In this document: positions 34,028 through 44,300 of the stretch, piece after piece
How positions within the stretch are numbered: the stretch's first letter is position 1
Layout: each line of letters begins with the position of its first letter
NCBI GenBank assembly: GCA_934276485.1
Contig: CAKQTE010000095.1
Span: 1-58,520, forward strand
DNA from: an uncultured Spirochaetales bacterium
GTDB lineage: Bacteria; Spirochaetota; Spirochaetia; Sphaerochaetales; Sphaerochaetaceae
DNA: 58,520 nt
Direction of reading: 5' to 3'
The notes under the pieces: model-generated
The model's input: the letters and a program-made list of their open reading frames with translations, nothing else
Databases searched by the model: none
What the model was told of the DNA's origin: nothing
Program-made: the position numbers and the translations under genes

Positions 34028-35845
34028 ATGGCAGTTGATTCAAAACATAAAAGAAATTTCTGTATTATCGCTCACATCGACCACGGTAAGTCCACTTTGG
34101 CAGACCGCTTTATCGAAAAGGCCCGCCTCGTTACATCCCGTGGTCCTGCGCAGGCTCAGATCCTTGATAATATGGATATCGAAAGAGAGAGAGGAATTAC
34201 TATCAAGAGCCAAGCTGTAACCATTCCTTATATCGCAAAAGATGGGGAAGAGTATGAGCTGAATTTGGTAGATACTCCCGGACACGTTGACTTTACATAC
34301 GAAGTATCTAGAGCTATCTCATCATGTGAGGGAGCTCTACTACTCATTGATGCATCCCAGGGAGTTGAAGCGCAGACTCTTGCGAACCTTTATCTTGCAA
34401 TGGAACACAATCTGGAAGTCATTCCAGTTATAAACAAGATAGATCTTCCTTCTGCAGATATTCCATCATGCCTACATCAAATCGATCATGATTTGGGCTT
34501 GGATCAGGATATGACCCAGCTTGTTTCAGCAAAAACAGGAGAGGGTGTTGATAGCCTCTTTGAAGCTATCGTCCAATATATTCCAGCGCCAGAAGAGAAG
34601 AGTGAAGAGCCCTTGAAGGCTTTGATCTTCGACTCTCACTATGATCCATATAGAGGTGTTATTGTACATGCTCGTATATTCTCAGGAAGCGTCAAGCCAT
34701 CCGATGAGATCGTGTTCATGCACTCAAATGCAACTTATAAAGTTGAAGATGTTGGTATATTCCAGCTAACGCTTGTGTCAAAAAGTGAATTGAGAGCTGG
34801 AGACGTAGGATATTTCATTGCTGGTATCAAGACCATTTCTGATATTCGTGTTGGAGATACTATCACACAAAAGGCTAATCCAGCAAAAGAGCCACTTCCA
34901 GGCTTTAAGGAAGTCAAGCCTGTTGTATTCTCGTCAATATATCCAGTTGATTCAAATGACTATGAAGAGCTACAGGAAGCAATCGAACGCTTAAAGCTAA
35001 ATGATGCAGCTTTAATCTACGAAAAAGATAACTCTGCAGCTCTTGGCTTTGGCTTTAGGTGTGGATTTTTAGGAATGCTCCACCTAGAGGTAATCCAGGA
35101 GAGAATCGAAAGGGAGTTTGATCTCTCGATTGTATTTACATCTCCTTCTGTACGTTACATCGTACATATGAAGAATGGAGAGGTTAAGTATATCGATAAT
35201 CCTCTTGAGTACCCAGATCCAATGACCATCGATTACACTGAAGAGCCATATATTACTGCAAACATAATCACACCAACAGATTTTGTTGGTCCGATTATTT
35301 CCCTTTGTTTGGAAAAGCGTGGCGTCCAGAGTGCGATGAACTACCTAGACGAGAAGAGAGTAGAGCTTATCTATGATATGCCTCTTAGCGAAGTTCTCTT
35401 TGATTTCTACGATAGATTGAAGTCCATCTCTCGTGGATATGCTTCCTTCGATTACAACGTCAATGGATATAAGAAAACAGACCTTGTAAGAATGGATATC
35501 CTTGTAAATGGAGACCCCTGTGATGCTCTTTCGCAGCTTGTATTCAAAGGAAACGCATACATAAGGGGACGCCAGGTTTGTGAGCGCCTGAAAGATGAGA
35601 TTCCTCGTCAGCAATTCAAGATTGCTATCCAGGCTGCTATCGGTGGAAATATCATCGCTCGTGAGACTATCAGTGCATTCAGAAAGGATGTAACTGCTAA
35701 GTGTTATGGTGGTGATATCTCAAGAAAGAGAAAGCTTCTTGAAAAGCAGAAAGAAGGAAAGAAGAGAATGAAGATGGTTGGAAACGTTGAGATTCCACAA
35801 TCTGCATTCCTAGCTGTCTTGAAGACAGAGGACAACAAAAACTAA
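34028..35845 (+). CDS. lepA: Elongation factor 4 (LepA)
   Basis: A 605-residue translational GTPase that remodels or back-translocates ribosomes. G1 is IAHIDHGKSTLADRF, G3 is DTPGHVDF and G4 is NKIDLPSA. The family-specific C-terminal domain ends the protein (AKCYGGDISRKRKLLEKQ, KEGKKRMKMVG). The ATG abuts the ftsH stop codon with no intervening base, so its ribosome-binding site lies within ftsH. Confidence 0.97.
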   Translation: MAVDSKHKRNFCIIAHIDHGKSTLADRFIEKARLVTSRGPAQAQILDNMDIERERGITIKSQAVTIPYIAKDGEEYELNLVDTPGHVDFTYEVSRAISSCEGALLLIDASQGVEAQTLANLYLAMEHNLEVIPVINKIDLPSADIPSCLHQIDHDLGLDQDMTQLVSAKTGEGVDSLFEAIVQYIPAPEEKSEEPLKALIFDSHYDPYRGVIVHARIFSGSVKPSDEIVFMHSNATYKVEDVGIFQLTLVSKSELRAGDVGYFIAGIKTISDIRVGDTITQKANPAKEPLPGFKEVKPVVFSSIYPVDSNDYEELQEAIERLKLNDAALIYEKDNSAALGFGFRCGFLGMLHLEVIQERIEREFDLSIVFTSPSVRYIVHMKNGEVKYIDNPLEYPDPMTIDYTEEPYITANIITPTDFVGPIISLCLEKRGVQSAMNYLDEKRVELIYDMPLSEVLFDFYDRLKSISRGYASFDYNVNGYKKTDLVRMDILVNGDPCDALSQLVFKGNAYIRGRQVCERLKDEIPRQQFKIAIQAAIGGNIIARETISAFRKDVTAKCYGGDISRKRKLLEKQKEGKKRMKMVGNVEIPQSAFLAVLKTEDNKN

Positions 35846-35859
35846 GGAGCTATTAAGCT

Positions 35860-36804
35860 ATGGAGAAAACTCTCTTTGGAAAGACACGAGATGGACAGGA
35901 TATCCATAAGATAACACTTGAGAATGGAGACTATACTTTCTCTGTCCTTACTTGGGGAGCAACTCTCTTTCGCTATGGCACAAAGGACGTCAATATTGTT
36001 CTATATCACGAGAGTGCAGAGCAATATTTTGATGATTCCACATACATGGGCGAAGTTGTTGGCCCAGTAGCTAATAGAATTGCAAAAGCAAAGTTTTCTC
36101 TAGGTGGCAATACTTACCACTTAGAGAAGAACAATGGGGTCAATACCCTTCACTCAGGCTCTGCTTGCTATGGACAGAAGTTGTGGTCTCTGATGGGAGT
36201 TGGTACAAGTAGTGTAACACTATGCTTGTCAACGCCAGATGGGCTTGGAGGTTTTCCAGGAGAGCATGAGATAACAGTAACATATACACTCGAGTCAGAT
36301 GGTTCATTGATCATTCAATATAGGACAAGGTCTGACAAGAAGTGTCCTGTCGCTGTTACAAATCATGCATATTTCAACCTTTCAGCATCCTCTGATATCA
36401 GGGATACGATTCTTACTATTCCTGCCGAAAGGTATGTAGCTGTTGATGATGAATTGATTCCAACAGGTGTTCTAAGTGTTGAAAACACAGATTTCGATTT
36501 CAGGAAAGGAATGAGAATCGGCGCGCGTAGATCTGGCTGCTATGACAATACATTCGTCCTAGATCAAAACGCTATTATAAAAGCTGAAGGCGATAGGGCA
36601 TATCTTATGTGCAAGACCACAGAGCCTGGTGTTCAGCTATATACAGGAGAGTTCATCGTGGGAGACCATAAGCCATTTGAGGGCTTTTGTTTGGAAACTG
36701 GTAGATATCCAGATACTCCTAATCATGATGATTATCCAAAGGCATATACAAGCTCTGATGAAGAGTATGTATCGATTACTGTGTACAAGATGGGGGTTAA
36801 ATAA
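35860..36804 (+). CDS. galM: Aldose 1-epimerase (mutarotase)
   Basis: A 314-residue cytosolic enzyme interconverting alpha and beta anomers of hexoses. The catalytic His is in VTNHAYFNLSA, and the catalytic Glu is in GFCLETGRYPDTPNH. Substrate contacts NRIAKAKFSL and NTLHSGSACYGQKLW match the family. AAGGAGC precedes the ATG. Its TAA overlaps the ATG of udk (TAATG), linking sugar and nucleoside kinase expression to the lepA operon. Confidence 0.93.
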   Translation: MEKTLFGKTRDGQDIHKITLENGDYTFSVLTWGATLFRYGTKDVNIVLYHESAEQYFDDSTYMGEVVGPVANRIAKAKFSLGGNTYHLEKNNGVNTLHSGSACYGQKLWSLMGVGTSSVTLCLSTPDGLGGFPGEHEITVTYTLESDGSLIIQYRTRSDKKCPVAVTNHAYFNLSASSDIRDTILTIPAERYVAVDDELIPTGVLSVENTDFDFRKGMRIGARRSGCYDNTFVLDQNAIIKAEGDRAYLMCKTTEPGVQLYTGEFIVGDHKPFEGFCLETGRYPDTPNHDDYPKAYTSSDEEYVSITVYKMGVK

Positions 36805-37418
36805 TGGTTAGATTGATTGGTGTTTCAGGTGGGTCAGGATCTGGAAAGAGTACTGTTGTAAATAGAATCAAGAGAGCGCATCCAGATGCTGTCTTGATCG
36901 CTCAAGATAGCTACTATAAGTCAGCTCCACACGTTAACAACAAAAACATCACAGCTTTCAACTTTGACCATCCTGATGCATTCGATATGGACCTGATGGT
37001 TTCCAACCTAAAAGATTTGAAGGAAGGAAAGTCTTGCATGATGCCACAATATGATTTTGTCACTCATACTAGGCTTCCGGAGATGATAGAAGTCCAGCCT
37101 CAGAAGATCATCATTGTCGATGGCTTGATGATTTTCTATGACAAACGTATTAGGGATTTGTTGGACTTGAAGCTCTATGTCGATACCCCTGCAGATATTC
37201 GTTTTATAAGAAGACTTAAAAGGGACATTGCCGAAAGAGGAAGAACTGTAGAGTCTGTAATCGAACAATATACAAATGTTGTTAGACCTGGACACTATAA
37301 TTTCATTGAACCATATAAGGAATTTGCTGACTTGATCATTCCAGAAGGTGGATATAACGAGAAAGCCATGCATGTTCTCTTTACATTCATCGCAGCAATT
37401 TGCGATCAGGACGACTAA
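36804..37418 (+). CDS. udk: Uridine kinase
   Basis: A 204-residue P-loop kinase that phosphorylates uridine/cytidine in pyrimidine salvage. Walker A is GVSGGSGSGKSTVVNRI; AQDSYYK and FNFDHPDAFDMDLM are family signatures; RRLKRDIAERGRT is the lid region. The end overlaps the convergent yidD gene by 4 bp, so there is no room for a terminator between them. Confidence 0.95.
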   Translation: MVRLIGVSGGSGSGKSTVVNRIKRAHPDAVLIAQDSYYKSAPHVNNKNITAFNFDHPDAFDMDLMVSNLKDLKEGKSCMMPQYDFVTHTRLPEMIEVQPQKIIIVDGLMIFYDKRIRDLLDLKLYVDTPADIRFIRRLKRDIAERGRTVESVIEQYTNVVRPGHYNFIEPYKEFADLIIPEGGYNEKAMHVLFTFIAAICDQDD

Positions 37419-37714
37419 AGATCAAGAGAGGAGTCGAAGCCCTTTTGCTTTCGTCTAATCTTGAATTCATTCTTTATCACATTCCAGGACCACTCGTCTG
37501 GAACAGGGTCTGGTCCTCCAAAATAAGCGTTCCTGCATCTTAGGATGCGGGCGCATCCCATGATTGAGCCCTTGATGATGCCGAATTTCAATACAGCTTC
37601 TAGAAAATACGCAGAGCATGTAGGTGAGTATCTACAGCATGGCCCCATGAATGGACTTAGTATTCCTCTATATAGATAAACTGGAATCAGGAAAATCTGG
37701 CGTAATATTTTCAT
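37415..37714 (-). CDS. yidD: Membrane protein insertion efficiency factor YidD
   Basis: 99 residues from ATG 37714 (MKILRQIFLIPVYLYRGILS). The frame is open to a TTG at 37750, but a promoter sits there. Family motif: PCCRYSPTCSAYFLEAV, with Cys pairs and the later GCARILRCRNAYFGGPDPVP. It aids YidC-dependent insertion. In most genomes yidD follows rnpA near oriC; here it stands alone. There is no Shine-Dalgarno; the -10 lies 7 nt before the ATG, so it is predicted leaderless. Confidence 0.92.
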   Translation of the reverse strand: MKILRQIFLIPVYLYRGILSPFMGPCCRYSPTCSAYFLEAVLKFGIIKGSIMGCARILRCRNAYFGGPDPVPDEWSWNVIKNEFKIRRKQKGFDSSLDL

Positions 37715-37721
37715 CAGAAAA

Positions 37722-37750
37722 AGAATATGGCAAAAATCAAATATTGGCAA
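37722..37750 (-). promoter_or_regulatory. Promoter of yidD
   Basis: Minus-strand -35 TTGCCA (37745-37750), exact 17-bp spacer, -10 TATTCT (37722-37727), 7 nt before the ATG. One of the clearest leaderless promoters in the window. Confidence 0.65.
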
Positions 37751-37903
37751 TTGTAGCGTTTTGGCCTAATAGAAAGGTATTTTGCTTGTTTTTATTATGA
37801 CATTATTTTAAAATGTGTAAAACAAAGGCGACGGATGCTTTTTTTTCATGCGTCTTGACTAAAAAGTTTTAGTACGTTAGTTTCGTCTTCGACGCTTACT
37901 ATG

Positions 37904-37932
37904 TTGACGTATATTATCACTTTTGATAAACT
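37904..37932 (+). promoter_or_regulatory. Promoter of the rpmF-acpP-rnc operon
   Basis: -35 TTGACG (37904-37909), 17-bp spacer, -10 TAAACT (37927-37932), predicted start near 37939. The short leader carries GAGAGG before ATG 37975. The rest of the gap back to yidD is AT-rich, with an imperfect hairpin around 37838-37857. Confidence 0.7.
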
Positions 37933-37974
37933 TGTAAACCGTCGAAAGATGAGAACTTATTAGAGAGGTTTAAA

Positions 37975-38160
37975 ATGGCAACTCCAAAGTATAAAACTTC
38001 CAAGTCTAAGGCTGCTTCAAGAAAAGCTGCTAACATGAAGCTTAAGGCACCAAATCTGGTTGAATGCCAGACATGTGGTAACCTTATCCCTTCACATCGC
38101 GTATGCCCAAAGTGTGGTTACTACGCAGGTAAGCCCGTTGTCGTCAAAGACGAGGAGTAA
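37975..38160 (+). CDS. rpmF: 50S ribosomal protein L32
   Basis: 61 residues with the basic N-terminus (TPKYKTSKSKAASRKAAN) and a four-Cys zinc ribbon: CQTCGNLIPSHRVCPKCGYY. First gene of the canonical rpmF-acpP-rnc cluster that links ribosome, fatty-acid and RNA-processing genes. Confidence 0.96.
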   Translation: MATPKYKTSKSKAASRKAANMKLKAPNLVECQTCGNLIPSHRVCPKCGYYAGKPVVVKDEE

Positions 38161-38163
38161 AAA

Positions 38164-38406
38164 ATGACAGAGAATGAAGTATTTGCAAAAGTTAAGGACT
38201 TGGTTGTAGAGAAGCTTGGAATCGATCCAGCAAAGGTAACCATGAACGCTTCCTTTAGAAAGGATCTTGGTGCTGACTCTCTTGATACCTATGAACTTGT
38301 TTATGCAATCGAAGAGGAAACAGGAATCACTATTTCCGATGATATGGCAAATGAGTTCGAAACTGTTGGTGACGCAGTAAAATTCTTGGTGAAGGAACTT
38401 AACTAA
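38164..38406 (+). CDS. acpP: Acyl carrier protein
   Basis: An 80-residue acidic four-helix protein that carries acyl chains on a 4'-phosphopantetheine at the Ser of GADSLDTYEL. The second helix EEETGITISDDMANEFETVG is typical. It starts 3 bp after rpmF. Confidence 0.97.
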   Translation: MTENEVFAKVKDLVVEKLGIDPAKVTMNASFRKDLGADSLDTYELVYAIEEETGITISDDMANEFETVGDAVKFLVKELN

Positions 38407-38407
38407 T

Positions 38408-39154
38408 TTGGTACCTTATCAGTCAAAGGCTCCCTTTATCACGGAAGAGCGTGAGAGGGAGCTTCTTCATTTTCTAAAAGAGAACAATCTACAGTTCAAT
38501 GATCTTAGATTATTGAATCTTGCTTTTACGCACACATCATACTCAAATGAATGCAAAGGCGATATCGACAATAACGAGCGCTTGGAATTCTTAGGGGACA
38601 GTGTGCTTGGTTTTGTTACAGCTGAATTCCTGTTTTCTTCCTATGGAAAACTACATGAGGGTGATTTTTCAAAGATAAAGTCTGTTGTAGTATCTGAGTC
38701 ATCTTTGTCTGAAGTTGCTTCAGATATGCACTTCGATCGCTACTTGTTGGTAGGGCACGGAGAGAGAAACCAAAAGGGAGAGAAGAAGAAAGCAATTCAA
38801 GCAGATGCTATGGAAGCTGTAATTGCAGCATTGTACCTTGATCAAGGTTTTATGTGTGCAAAGAACTTCATCCTTTCTTTCATTCCAAATCAAATAAAGA
38901 AGGTTCTTTCAAACAATATTTCATACAAGGACTATAAGACAAAGCTTCAGGAGTACTACCAAAAGCGTAGAGGAAAGGTTCCTGTTTATGAGTTAGTTGG
39001 CCAAAGTGGACCTGACCATGAGCAGATTTTCCAGATGACAGTTACTATGGGCACTAAGGTGTTTGGTCCCTCTGAAGGCAGAAGCAAGAAAAGTGCAGAG
39101 CAAGCTGTTGCTAAACTTGCCCTTATTTCGCTTGGTCTTGAGAAAGAGAACTAG
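38408..39154 (+). CDS. rnc: Ribonuclease III
   Basis: A 248-residue double-stranded-RNA endonuclease for rRNA maturation and mRNA decay. Signature ERLEFLGDSVLGFV, second catalytic acid region QADAMEAVIAALYLD, and a C-terminal dsRNA-binding domain (KTKLQEYYQKRRGKVPVYEL, GRSKKSAEQAVAKLAL). It starts with TTG one base after the acpP stop; AAGGAA lies about 10 nt upstream. Its 3' end overlaps the convergent cca gene by 32 bp, so the two mRNAs have complementary tails, a possible RNase III target. Confidence 0.95.
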   Translation: MVPYQSKAPFITEERERELLHFLKENNLQFNDLRLLNLAFTHTSYSNECKGDIDNNERLEFLGDSVLGFVTAEFLFSSYGKLHEGDFSKIKSVVVSESSLSEVASDMHFDRYLLVGHGERNQKGEKKKAIQADAMEAVIAALYLDQGFMCAKNFILSFIPNQIKKVLSNNISYKDYKTKLQEYYQKRRGKVPVYELVGQSGPDHEQIFQMTVTMGTKVFGPSEGRSKKSAEQAVAKLALISLGLEKEN

Positions 39155-40478
39155 CCACGGCTAGGAGTTTCTCCTTATCATTCAAGCTTGGATTATCGAT
39201 GACCCTTTCCATCAACTCGGAGAGGGTCTTTCCAATTTTCTTGCCATCAGTAATTCCAATTGATTTCAAGTCATTTCCATTTATAGCTAGGTCCTTGAGA
39301 GTGAGTGCATTGTTGCTCTCTAGCTCTTTTTTTATTCGAGCTTTAAGCTCTTTGATGCTCTCTCTTCCATCAGGGCAAGGGCCTGTGGTTGCTGCTAGGT
39401 CCGCATCTCTAAGCATAAAGAGTCTATCGATATAGCAGGCGCCAACGCGCTTGATAAATCGCCTGACAGCAGCACTAGTCCAATCTGGAGTATAAGAAAA
39501 CATATGGTTGCGAATCAGGGTTAAGATATCTTTCTTCTCTTGGTTCGATGCTTTTAATCTAGTTAGGATATTGTTTGCAAGCTTTTCAGATTCAAACTCA
39601 TGACCGTAGTATGTGAAATGATCCTTGCCATTCTTTTTAGTGCTTGGCTTTCCAATGTCGTGAAATAGGGAAGCAACCTTTACCTCTATTGGATAGTTCA
39701 TCTCCTGAGTTCTCTTAAGTGCAAGAAGTAGGTGAGTGTACACATCTTCATTATGAAAGCCATCTTGCTGGATGCCATAGCATGCATCAAGCTCCGGAAG
39801 AATGTCCCTCATAAGACCTGTTTTTCTCATCTCTTCCAAGCCTAATGTTGGATTCTGTCCATCGATAAGCTTGAAAAGTTCTTCCTTTATTCTCTCTTCA
39901 GATACAGCAAGTACATTCCTATGTAATTGGGATATTGCACTAAGTGTCTCATCTTCGATTCTAAAGTCTAGCTTTGATGAGAATCTGCAAGCTCTGAGCA
40001 TTCTCAATGCGTCCTCTTCAAATCTCTCTTCCGGCTTTCCGATTGCCCTTATTGTTTTATTGTCCAGATCCTCAAGTCCCTTATGATAGTCAATGATCTC
40101 TCCTGTGGATAAATCGACTGCAAGTGCATTGATCGTAAAGTCCCTACGATTTAGGTCTTCTTCAAGGCTTTTGACAAACGAGACGCTTTCTGGGTGTCTT
40201 TTGTCTTTGTATTCACCTTCGGTTCTGAATGTTGTTATTTCAAAGCTCTCGCCTTTGAATAGAACTGTAACGGTTCCATGTTTGATTCCAGTATCTATCG
40301 TTCTACGGAACATGGACTTAACTTCCATTGGCTCTGCGTCTGTTGTGAAATCATAATCGTGATTGGGTTTTCCTAGCACGTAGTCTCTTACAGCGCCTCC
40401 TACAAGGTAAAGAGAGAAGCCATTTTCCTTGAATATATTACTGAGAGTAGAAATCTTATCTGGAACTGAATATTGCAT
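39123..40478 (-). CDS. cca: CCA tRNA nucleotidyltransferase
   Basis: 451 residues from ATG 40478. A TTG at 40508 opens the same frame, but it lies upstream of the -10 box. Adds or repairs the 3'-CCA of tRNAs, needed because the tRNA-Gln gene here lacks CCA. Nucleotidyltransferase motif LVGGAVRDYVLGKPNHDYDF; RRDFTINALAVDL; motif D/E region EDALRMLRACRFSSKL; HD domain SLFHDIGKPSTKK. Class II CCA enzyme/poly(A) polymerase ambiguity is inherent to the family. Predicted leaderless. Confidence 0.93.
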   Translation of the reverse strand: MQYSVPDKISTLSNIFKENGFSLYLVGGAVRDYVLGKPNHDYDFTTDAEPMEVKSMFRRTIDTGIKHGTVTVLFKGESFEITTFRTEGEYKDKRHPESVSFVKSLEEDLNRRDFTINALAVDLSTGEIIDYHKGLEDLDNKTIRAIGKPEERFEEDALRMLRACRFSSKLDFRIEDETLSAISQLHRNVLAVSEERIKEELFKLIDGQNPTLGLEEMRKTGLMRDILPELDACYGIQQDGFHNEDVYTHLLLALKRTQEMNYPIEVKVASLFHDIGKPSTKKNGKDHFTYYGHEFESEKLANNILTRLKASNQEKKDILTLIRNHMFSYTPDWTSAAVRRFIKRVGACYIDRLFMLRDADLAATTGPCPDGRESIKELKARIKKELESNNALTLKDLAINGNDLKSIGITDGKKIGKTLSELMERVIDNPSLNDKEKLLAVASSLSQDQAK

Positions 40479-40485
40479 AGTGCGT

Positions 40486-40514
40486 ATTTTATCATATCTA
40501 ACAATCAATGTCTT
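40486..40514 (-). promoter_or_regulatory. Promoter of cca
   Basis: Minus-strand -35 AAGACA (40509-40514), 17-bp spacer, -10 TAAAAT (40486-40491), 7 nt before ATG 40478. Confidence 0.5.
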
Positions 40515-40526
40515 ATCGTTCTATTA

Positions 40527-40555
40527 TTCAAAATATTCACGATTGTTGTTATCCT
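40527..40555 (+). promoter_or_regulatory. Promoter of the lipocalin-like lipoprotein gene
   Basis: -35 TTCAAA (40527-40532), 17-bp spacer, -10 TATCCT (40550-40555), 6 nt before ATG 40562. Divergent from the cca promoter within an 83-bp gap. Confidence 0.5.
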
Positions 40556-40561
40556 TGTAGC

Positions 40562-41227
40562 ATGAAGAAGAATAACAAATATATCTGCTTGGTTTTCGCA
40601 CTTGTTCTAGCACTTTTCTCACTCCCTTCCTGCCAAAATGTGTTTGGTTCCAAAACGGAATCATCCAATATCATTGGCAAGTGGCTATATGAAAAAGACA
40701 ATGGCGCTGGCATAAAGCTAGAGCTTAATGATGATGGCACATATTACTATGCTGAATATAACGCTAGTGGTAAGACTACCTATGAGTACAATGGAAAATA
40801 TGGATTCACTGCAAATCGCTTGATCCTAAGAGGCTTGGATGAAAGAGATGGCGAAAGATACAGCATATTTGCTGTCTCAATGAAGAATTCAATAGATCAA
40901 TTGGATCTTGTTCCCAAGATGACTCTTAAATATAGCTTCAAGAGAGTTGGAGAGCTACTTGCAATCCCACTTGATATCCAAGGAGAGTGGGTGAGCGACA
41001 GAACTTCGATCAAGATCTCCGGAAACGATGTTCTTGTTTCATTGGGAGACGAGAGCTTGAGTGCAAAGCTCGAAAATCCTGAGGAAGGAAAGCTGATTCT
41101 CACTTTCTCTCAAGAGGGCTTTGATGCATATAAGGAAGTTGAATATTTTGTAAGAAACAATTCCTTGTATCTTATTTTCCCAACATTGAGAAATGAAACA
41201 ATGGTTTTCACATCTAAAACTTTCTAG
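40562..41227 (+). CDS. Lipoprotein with lipocalin-like (NIIGKW) domain
   Basis: 221 residues from ATG 40562: MKKNNKYICLVFALVLALFS then LPSC with lipobox Cys. The frame is open from 40508, but that ATG lies ahead of the predicted promoter -35. The mature part has two related blocks, each with a W-containing opening (NIIGKWLYEK and DIQGEWVSDR) followed by alternating beta-strands (DGTYYYAEYNASGKTTYEYN). This is the pattern of DUF5640/lipocalin-like small lipoproteins, giving one or two beta-barrel-like modules. Ligand unknown. Confidence 0.82.
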   Translation: MKKNNKYICLVFALVLALFSLPSCQNVFGSKTESSNIIGKWLYEKDNGAGIKLELNDDGTYYYAEYNASGKTTYEYNGKYGFTANRLILRGLDERDGERYSIFAVSMKNSIDQLDLVPKMTLKYSFKRVGELLAIPLDIQGEWVSDRTSIKISGNDVLVSLGDESLSAKLENPEEGKLILTFSQEGFDAYKEVEYFVRNNSLYLIFPTLRNETMVFTSKTF

Positions 41228-41232
41228 AGACG

Positions 41233-41274
41233 GACAAAGGACCTTTGTCTGACTTGAAGTGAGTTGACTATTTA
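41233..41274 (+). promoter_or_regulatory. Palindrome and candidate promoter before ileS
   Basis: GACAAAGG-A-CCTTTGTC (41233-41249) can form a tight hairpin, with no T-run. Overlapping it is a -35-like TTGTCT (41245-41250) with TATTTA (41269-41274) at 18-bp spacing. The palindrome may be an operator, or just the end of the lipoprotein transcript. Confidence 0.4.
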
Positions 41275-41303
41275 TTTAAAATCTAAAGGACTAGGAGAAT
41301 AAT

Positions 41304-44300
41304 ATGTTCGAACCTGTAAATAATAAAGTTGAATTCCCTAAGATGGAAGAGGATGTCCTTAAGCTATGGAGCGAGAAGGATATCTACAAGAAATCAATTG
41401 AACAGCGCCCTGCTGATAATGAATATGTCTTCTATGATGGACCTCCATTTGCAACAGGTCTTCCTCATTTTGGACACTTTGTTCCAGGAACTATCAAGGA
41501 TGCTATCCCACGCTATCAATCAATGAAAGGTAAGCGTGTAATCAGACGTTTTGGCTGGGACTGTCATGGACTTCCTGTTGAGTCAGAGATGGAGAAAACG
41601 ATCGGAGTCTCTGGACACAGAAACATCGTTGAGTATGGTGTTGGCAAGTTCAATGAAGAGTGTAGATCAATCGTTTTGAGATATACAGCAGAATGGAAGA
41701 AAGCTATCACAAGAATGGGTAGATGGGTAGACTTCGACAATGGTTATAGAACCATGGACAAGAACTACATGGAATCTGTTTGGTGGGCTTTCAAGACTCT
41801 ATATGACAAGGGCCTTATTTACGAAGGATACAATGTTCTTCCTTATTCTCCAAAGCTTGCTTCCCCACTTTCAAACATGGAAGTCAACCTCGGTGGATAC
41901 AAGGATGTAACCGATCAAGCTGTTACAGTTAGATTCAAGGTAGATGGAGAAGAGAACTCCTATTTTCTAGCTTGGACAACAACTCCTTGGACTCTTCCTT
42001 CAAACCTTGCACTCGCAGTAGGTCCAGATATCGACTACGTTAAGGTCAAGGATGATGAGAGTGGTGAGTATTATTACCTAGCTGAAAAACTTACAAAGAA
42101 ATACTACAAAGACAACAAGGGGATGACAGTTGTTGCTCGCGTGAAGGGCAATGATCTTGTCGGAAAGACATATGAGCCACTATTCCCATATTTTGCAGAT
42201 CTTAAAAAGCTTGGTGCATTCCAGGTTCTTACAGCAGACTATGTAACTGTAGAAGATGGTTGTGGTATCGTACATACAGCATCTGGATTTGGTGTTGATG
42301 ACTACAACACAATGAAGAAGCTTCCAGAGGTTCCTGTTGTTTGTCCAATCGACGAAGAGTGTAGATTCACATCCGAAGTTCCTGAGTATGAAGGAATGTT
42401 CGTAAAGGATGCAGATAAGCCAATCATCCAGCGTTTGAAGGAAGAAGGAAAGCTCGTCAAGAGAGAGAACTATCTTCACTCATATCCATTCTGTTACAGA
42501 ACAGGCATGCCTCTTATCTATAGAGCAATGAGCTGCTGGTTTGTTGATGTTCCTAGAATCAAGAGTGAAATGCTCAAGGCCAACGATCAGATCACTTGGG
42601 TTCCTGAGCATATCAAGTATGGTAGATTTGGAAAGTGGCTTGAGGGCGCAAGAGAGTGGGCTATCTCAAGAAATAGATTCTGGGGAAACCCAATTCCAGT
42701 TTGGAAATGTGATGGTTCTGATTACATCGAGGTAATTGGATCAGTTGCGGAGCTTGAGGCTAAGTGCGGACAGAAGGTAGAGGATCTTCATAAGCACTTT
42801 GTTGACCAGCTTACATGGCCAAGCCCAGATGGTAAGGGCACAATGCGTCGTGTTCCAGATATCCTAGACTGTTGGTTCGAATCTGGTTCAATGCCATATG
42901 CTCAGCAGCACTATCCATTTGAGAACAAGGAGAAGTTCGAGAAGGAGCTATTCCCAGCAGATTTCATCAACGAAGGACTCGACCAGACAAGAGGTTGGTT
43001 CTATTCTTTGACTGTTCTTTCAACAGCACTATTTAATAAGCCAGCTTTCGAGAATTGTATCGTATCTGGTATTGTTCTTGCTGAAGATGGAAGAAAGATG
43101 AGTAAGTCTCTAAGAAACTACACAGACCCAATGCTTGTAGTCGAAAAGTATGGCGCTGATGCTCTTAGATTTGCTCTTCTGAACTCATCACTTGTTAAGG
43201 CAGATGATTTAAAGTTCTCAGAAGATTTGGTTAAGGACGTAATCAAGGATCTACTTCTTCCTCTATGGAACGCTTATTCATTCTTCGTAACTTACGCTAA
43301 TATCGATGGCTATACTCCATCTGAAACAACATTCGAAGATCTTTCGAATCCTCTTGATAGATGGATTATCTCAGACCTTGAGAAGCTTGTTAAGGACGAG
43401 ACAGATGCATACGAGTCCTATGATATGCAGAAAGCAGCATCATCTCTCGTTGCGTTCCTAGATGACTTAAACAACTGGTACATCAGAAGATCAAGAAGAA
43501 GATTCTGGAGAAGCGAGAACGATGGAGACAAGAAGCAGGCATATGACACTCTATATAGAGTATTGATGACATTCGTTAAGCTTGCTTGTCCAATTGTTCC
43601 ATTTGTTACAGAGACTATCTATCAGAACTTGAAGACGGAAGGAGAGCCAGAGTCAGTCCATCTTTGCAACTATCCTGAGTACAACGCAAATGAAAGAGAC
43701 GAAGTACTCGAGAAAGAGATGCGCTTGATCGTAAAGGCTATCGAGATGGGAAGATCCTTGAGATCTGCATCCAACCTAAAGATTCGTCAGCCTTTGAAGA
43801 AGTACGTCATTGTTGATAGAAACTCTCAAGATAGAGATATCCTGGAGAGAAACAAGGATATCGTCTCTGAAGAGCTTAACGTCAAGGATGTTGAGATCAA
43901 GGGCGATGAGTCATCTCTTGTTTCTTACTCTGCTAAGGCTAACTTCAAGGTTCTAGGCTCAAAGCTTGGAAAGAACATGAAGGAAGTTGCTGCTAAGATA
44001 CAGTCATTTGTAGATGCAGAAATTGCATCCATTCTCGAAGGAAGAAAGACAAAGGTTGAGTACTCTTCTGGAGAGATTGAACTTGGAGAGGATGACCTAG
44101 TTGTTCAGAGAACAGAGAAAGAGAATGTTAAGGTTCTCAACGATGGAGAGCTTACTGTTGGTTTCGATACAGAGATCTCAGAAGATCTACTTCTTGAGGG
44201 TATTGCAAGAGACCTTATCAGATTTGTTCAGACAGCTAGAAAGGATAGTGGATTTGATGTATCAGATCACATCACGCTCACTGTCTTTGGTACCGATGTC

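Noticed and set aside
40508..40561. Upstream ATG for the lipocalin-like lipoprotein
   Set aside because: It lies ahead of the predicted promoter and would bury the signal peptide behind a hydrophilic, Cys-rich stretch.
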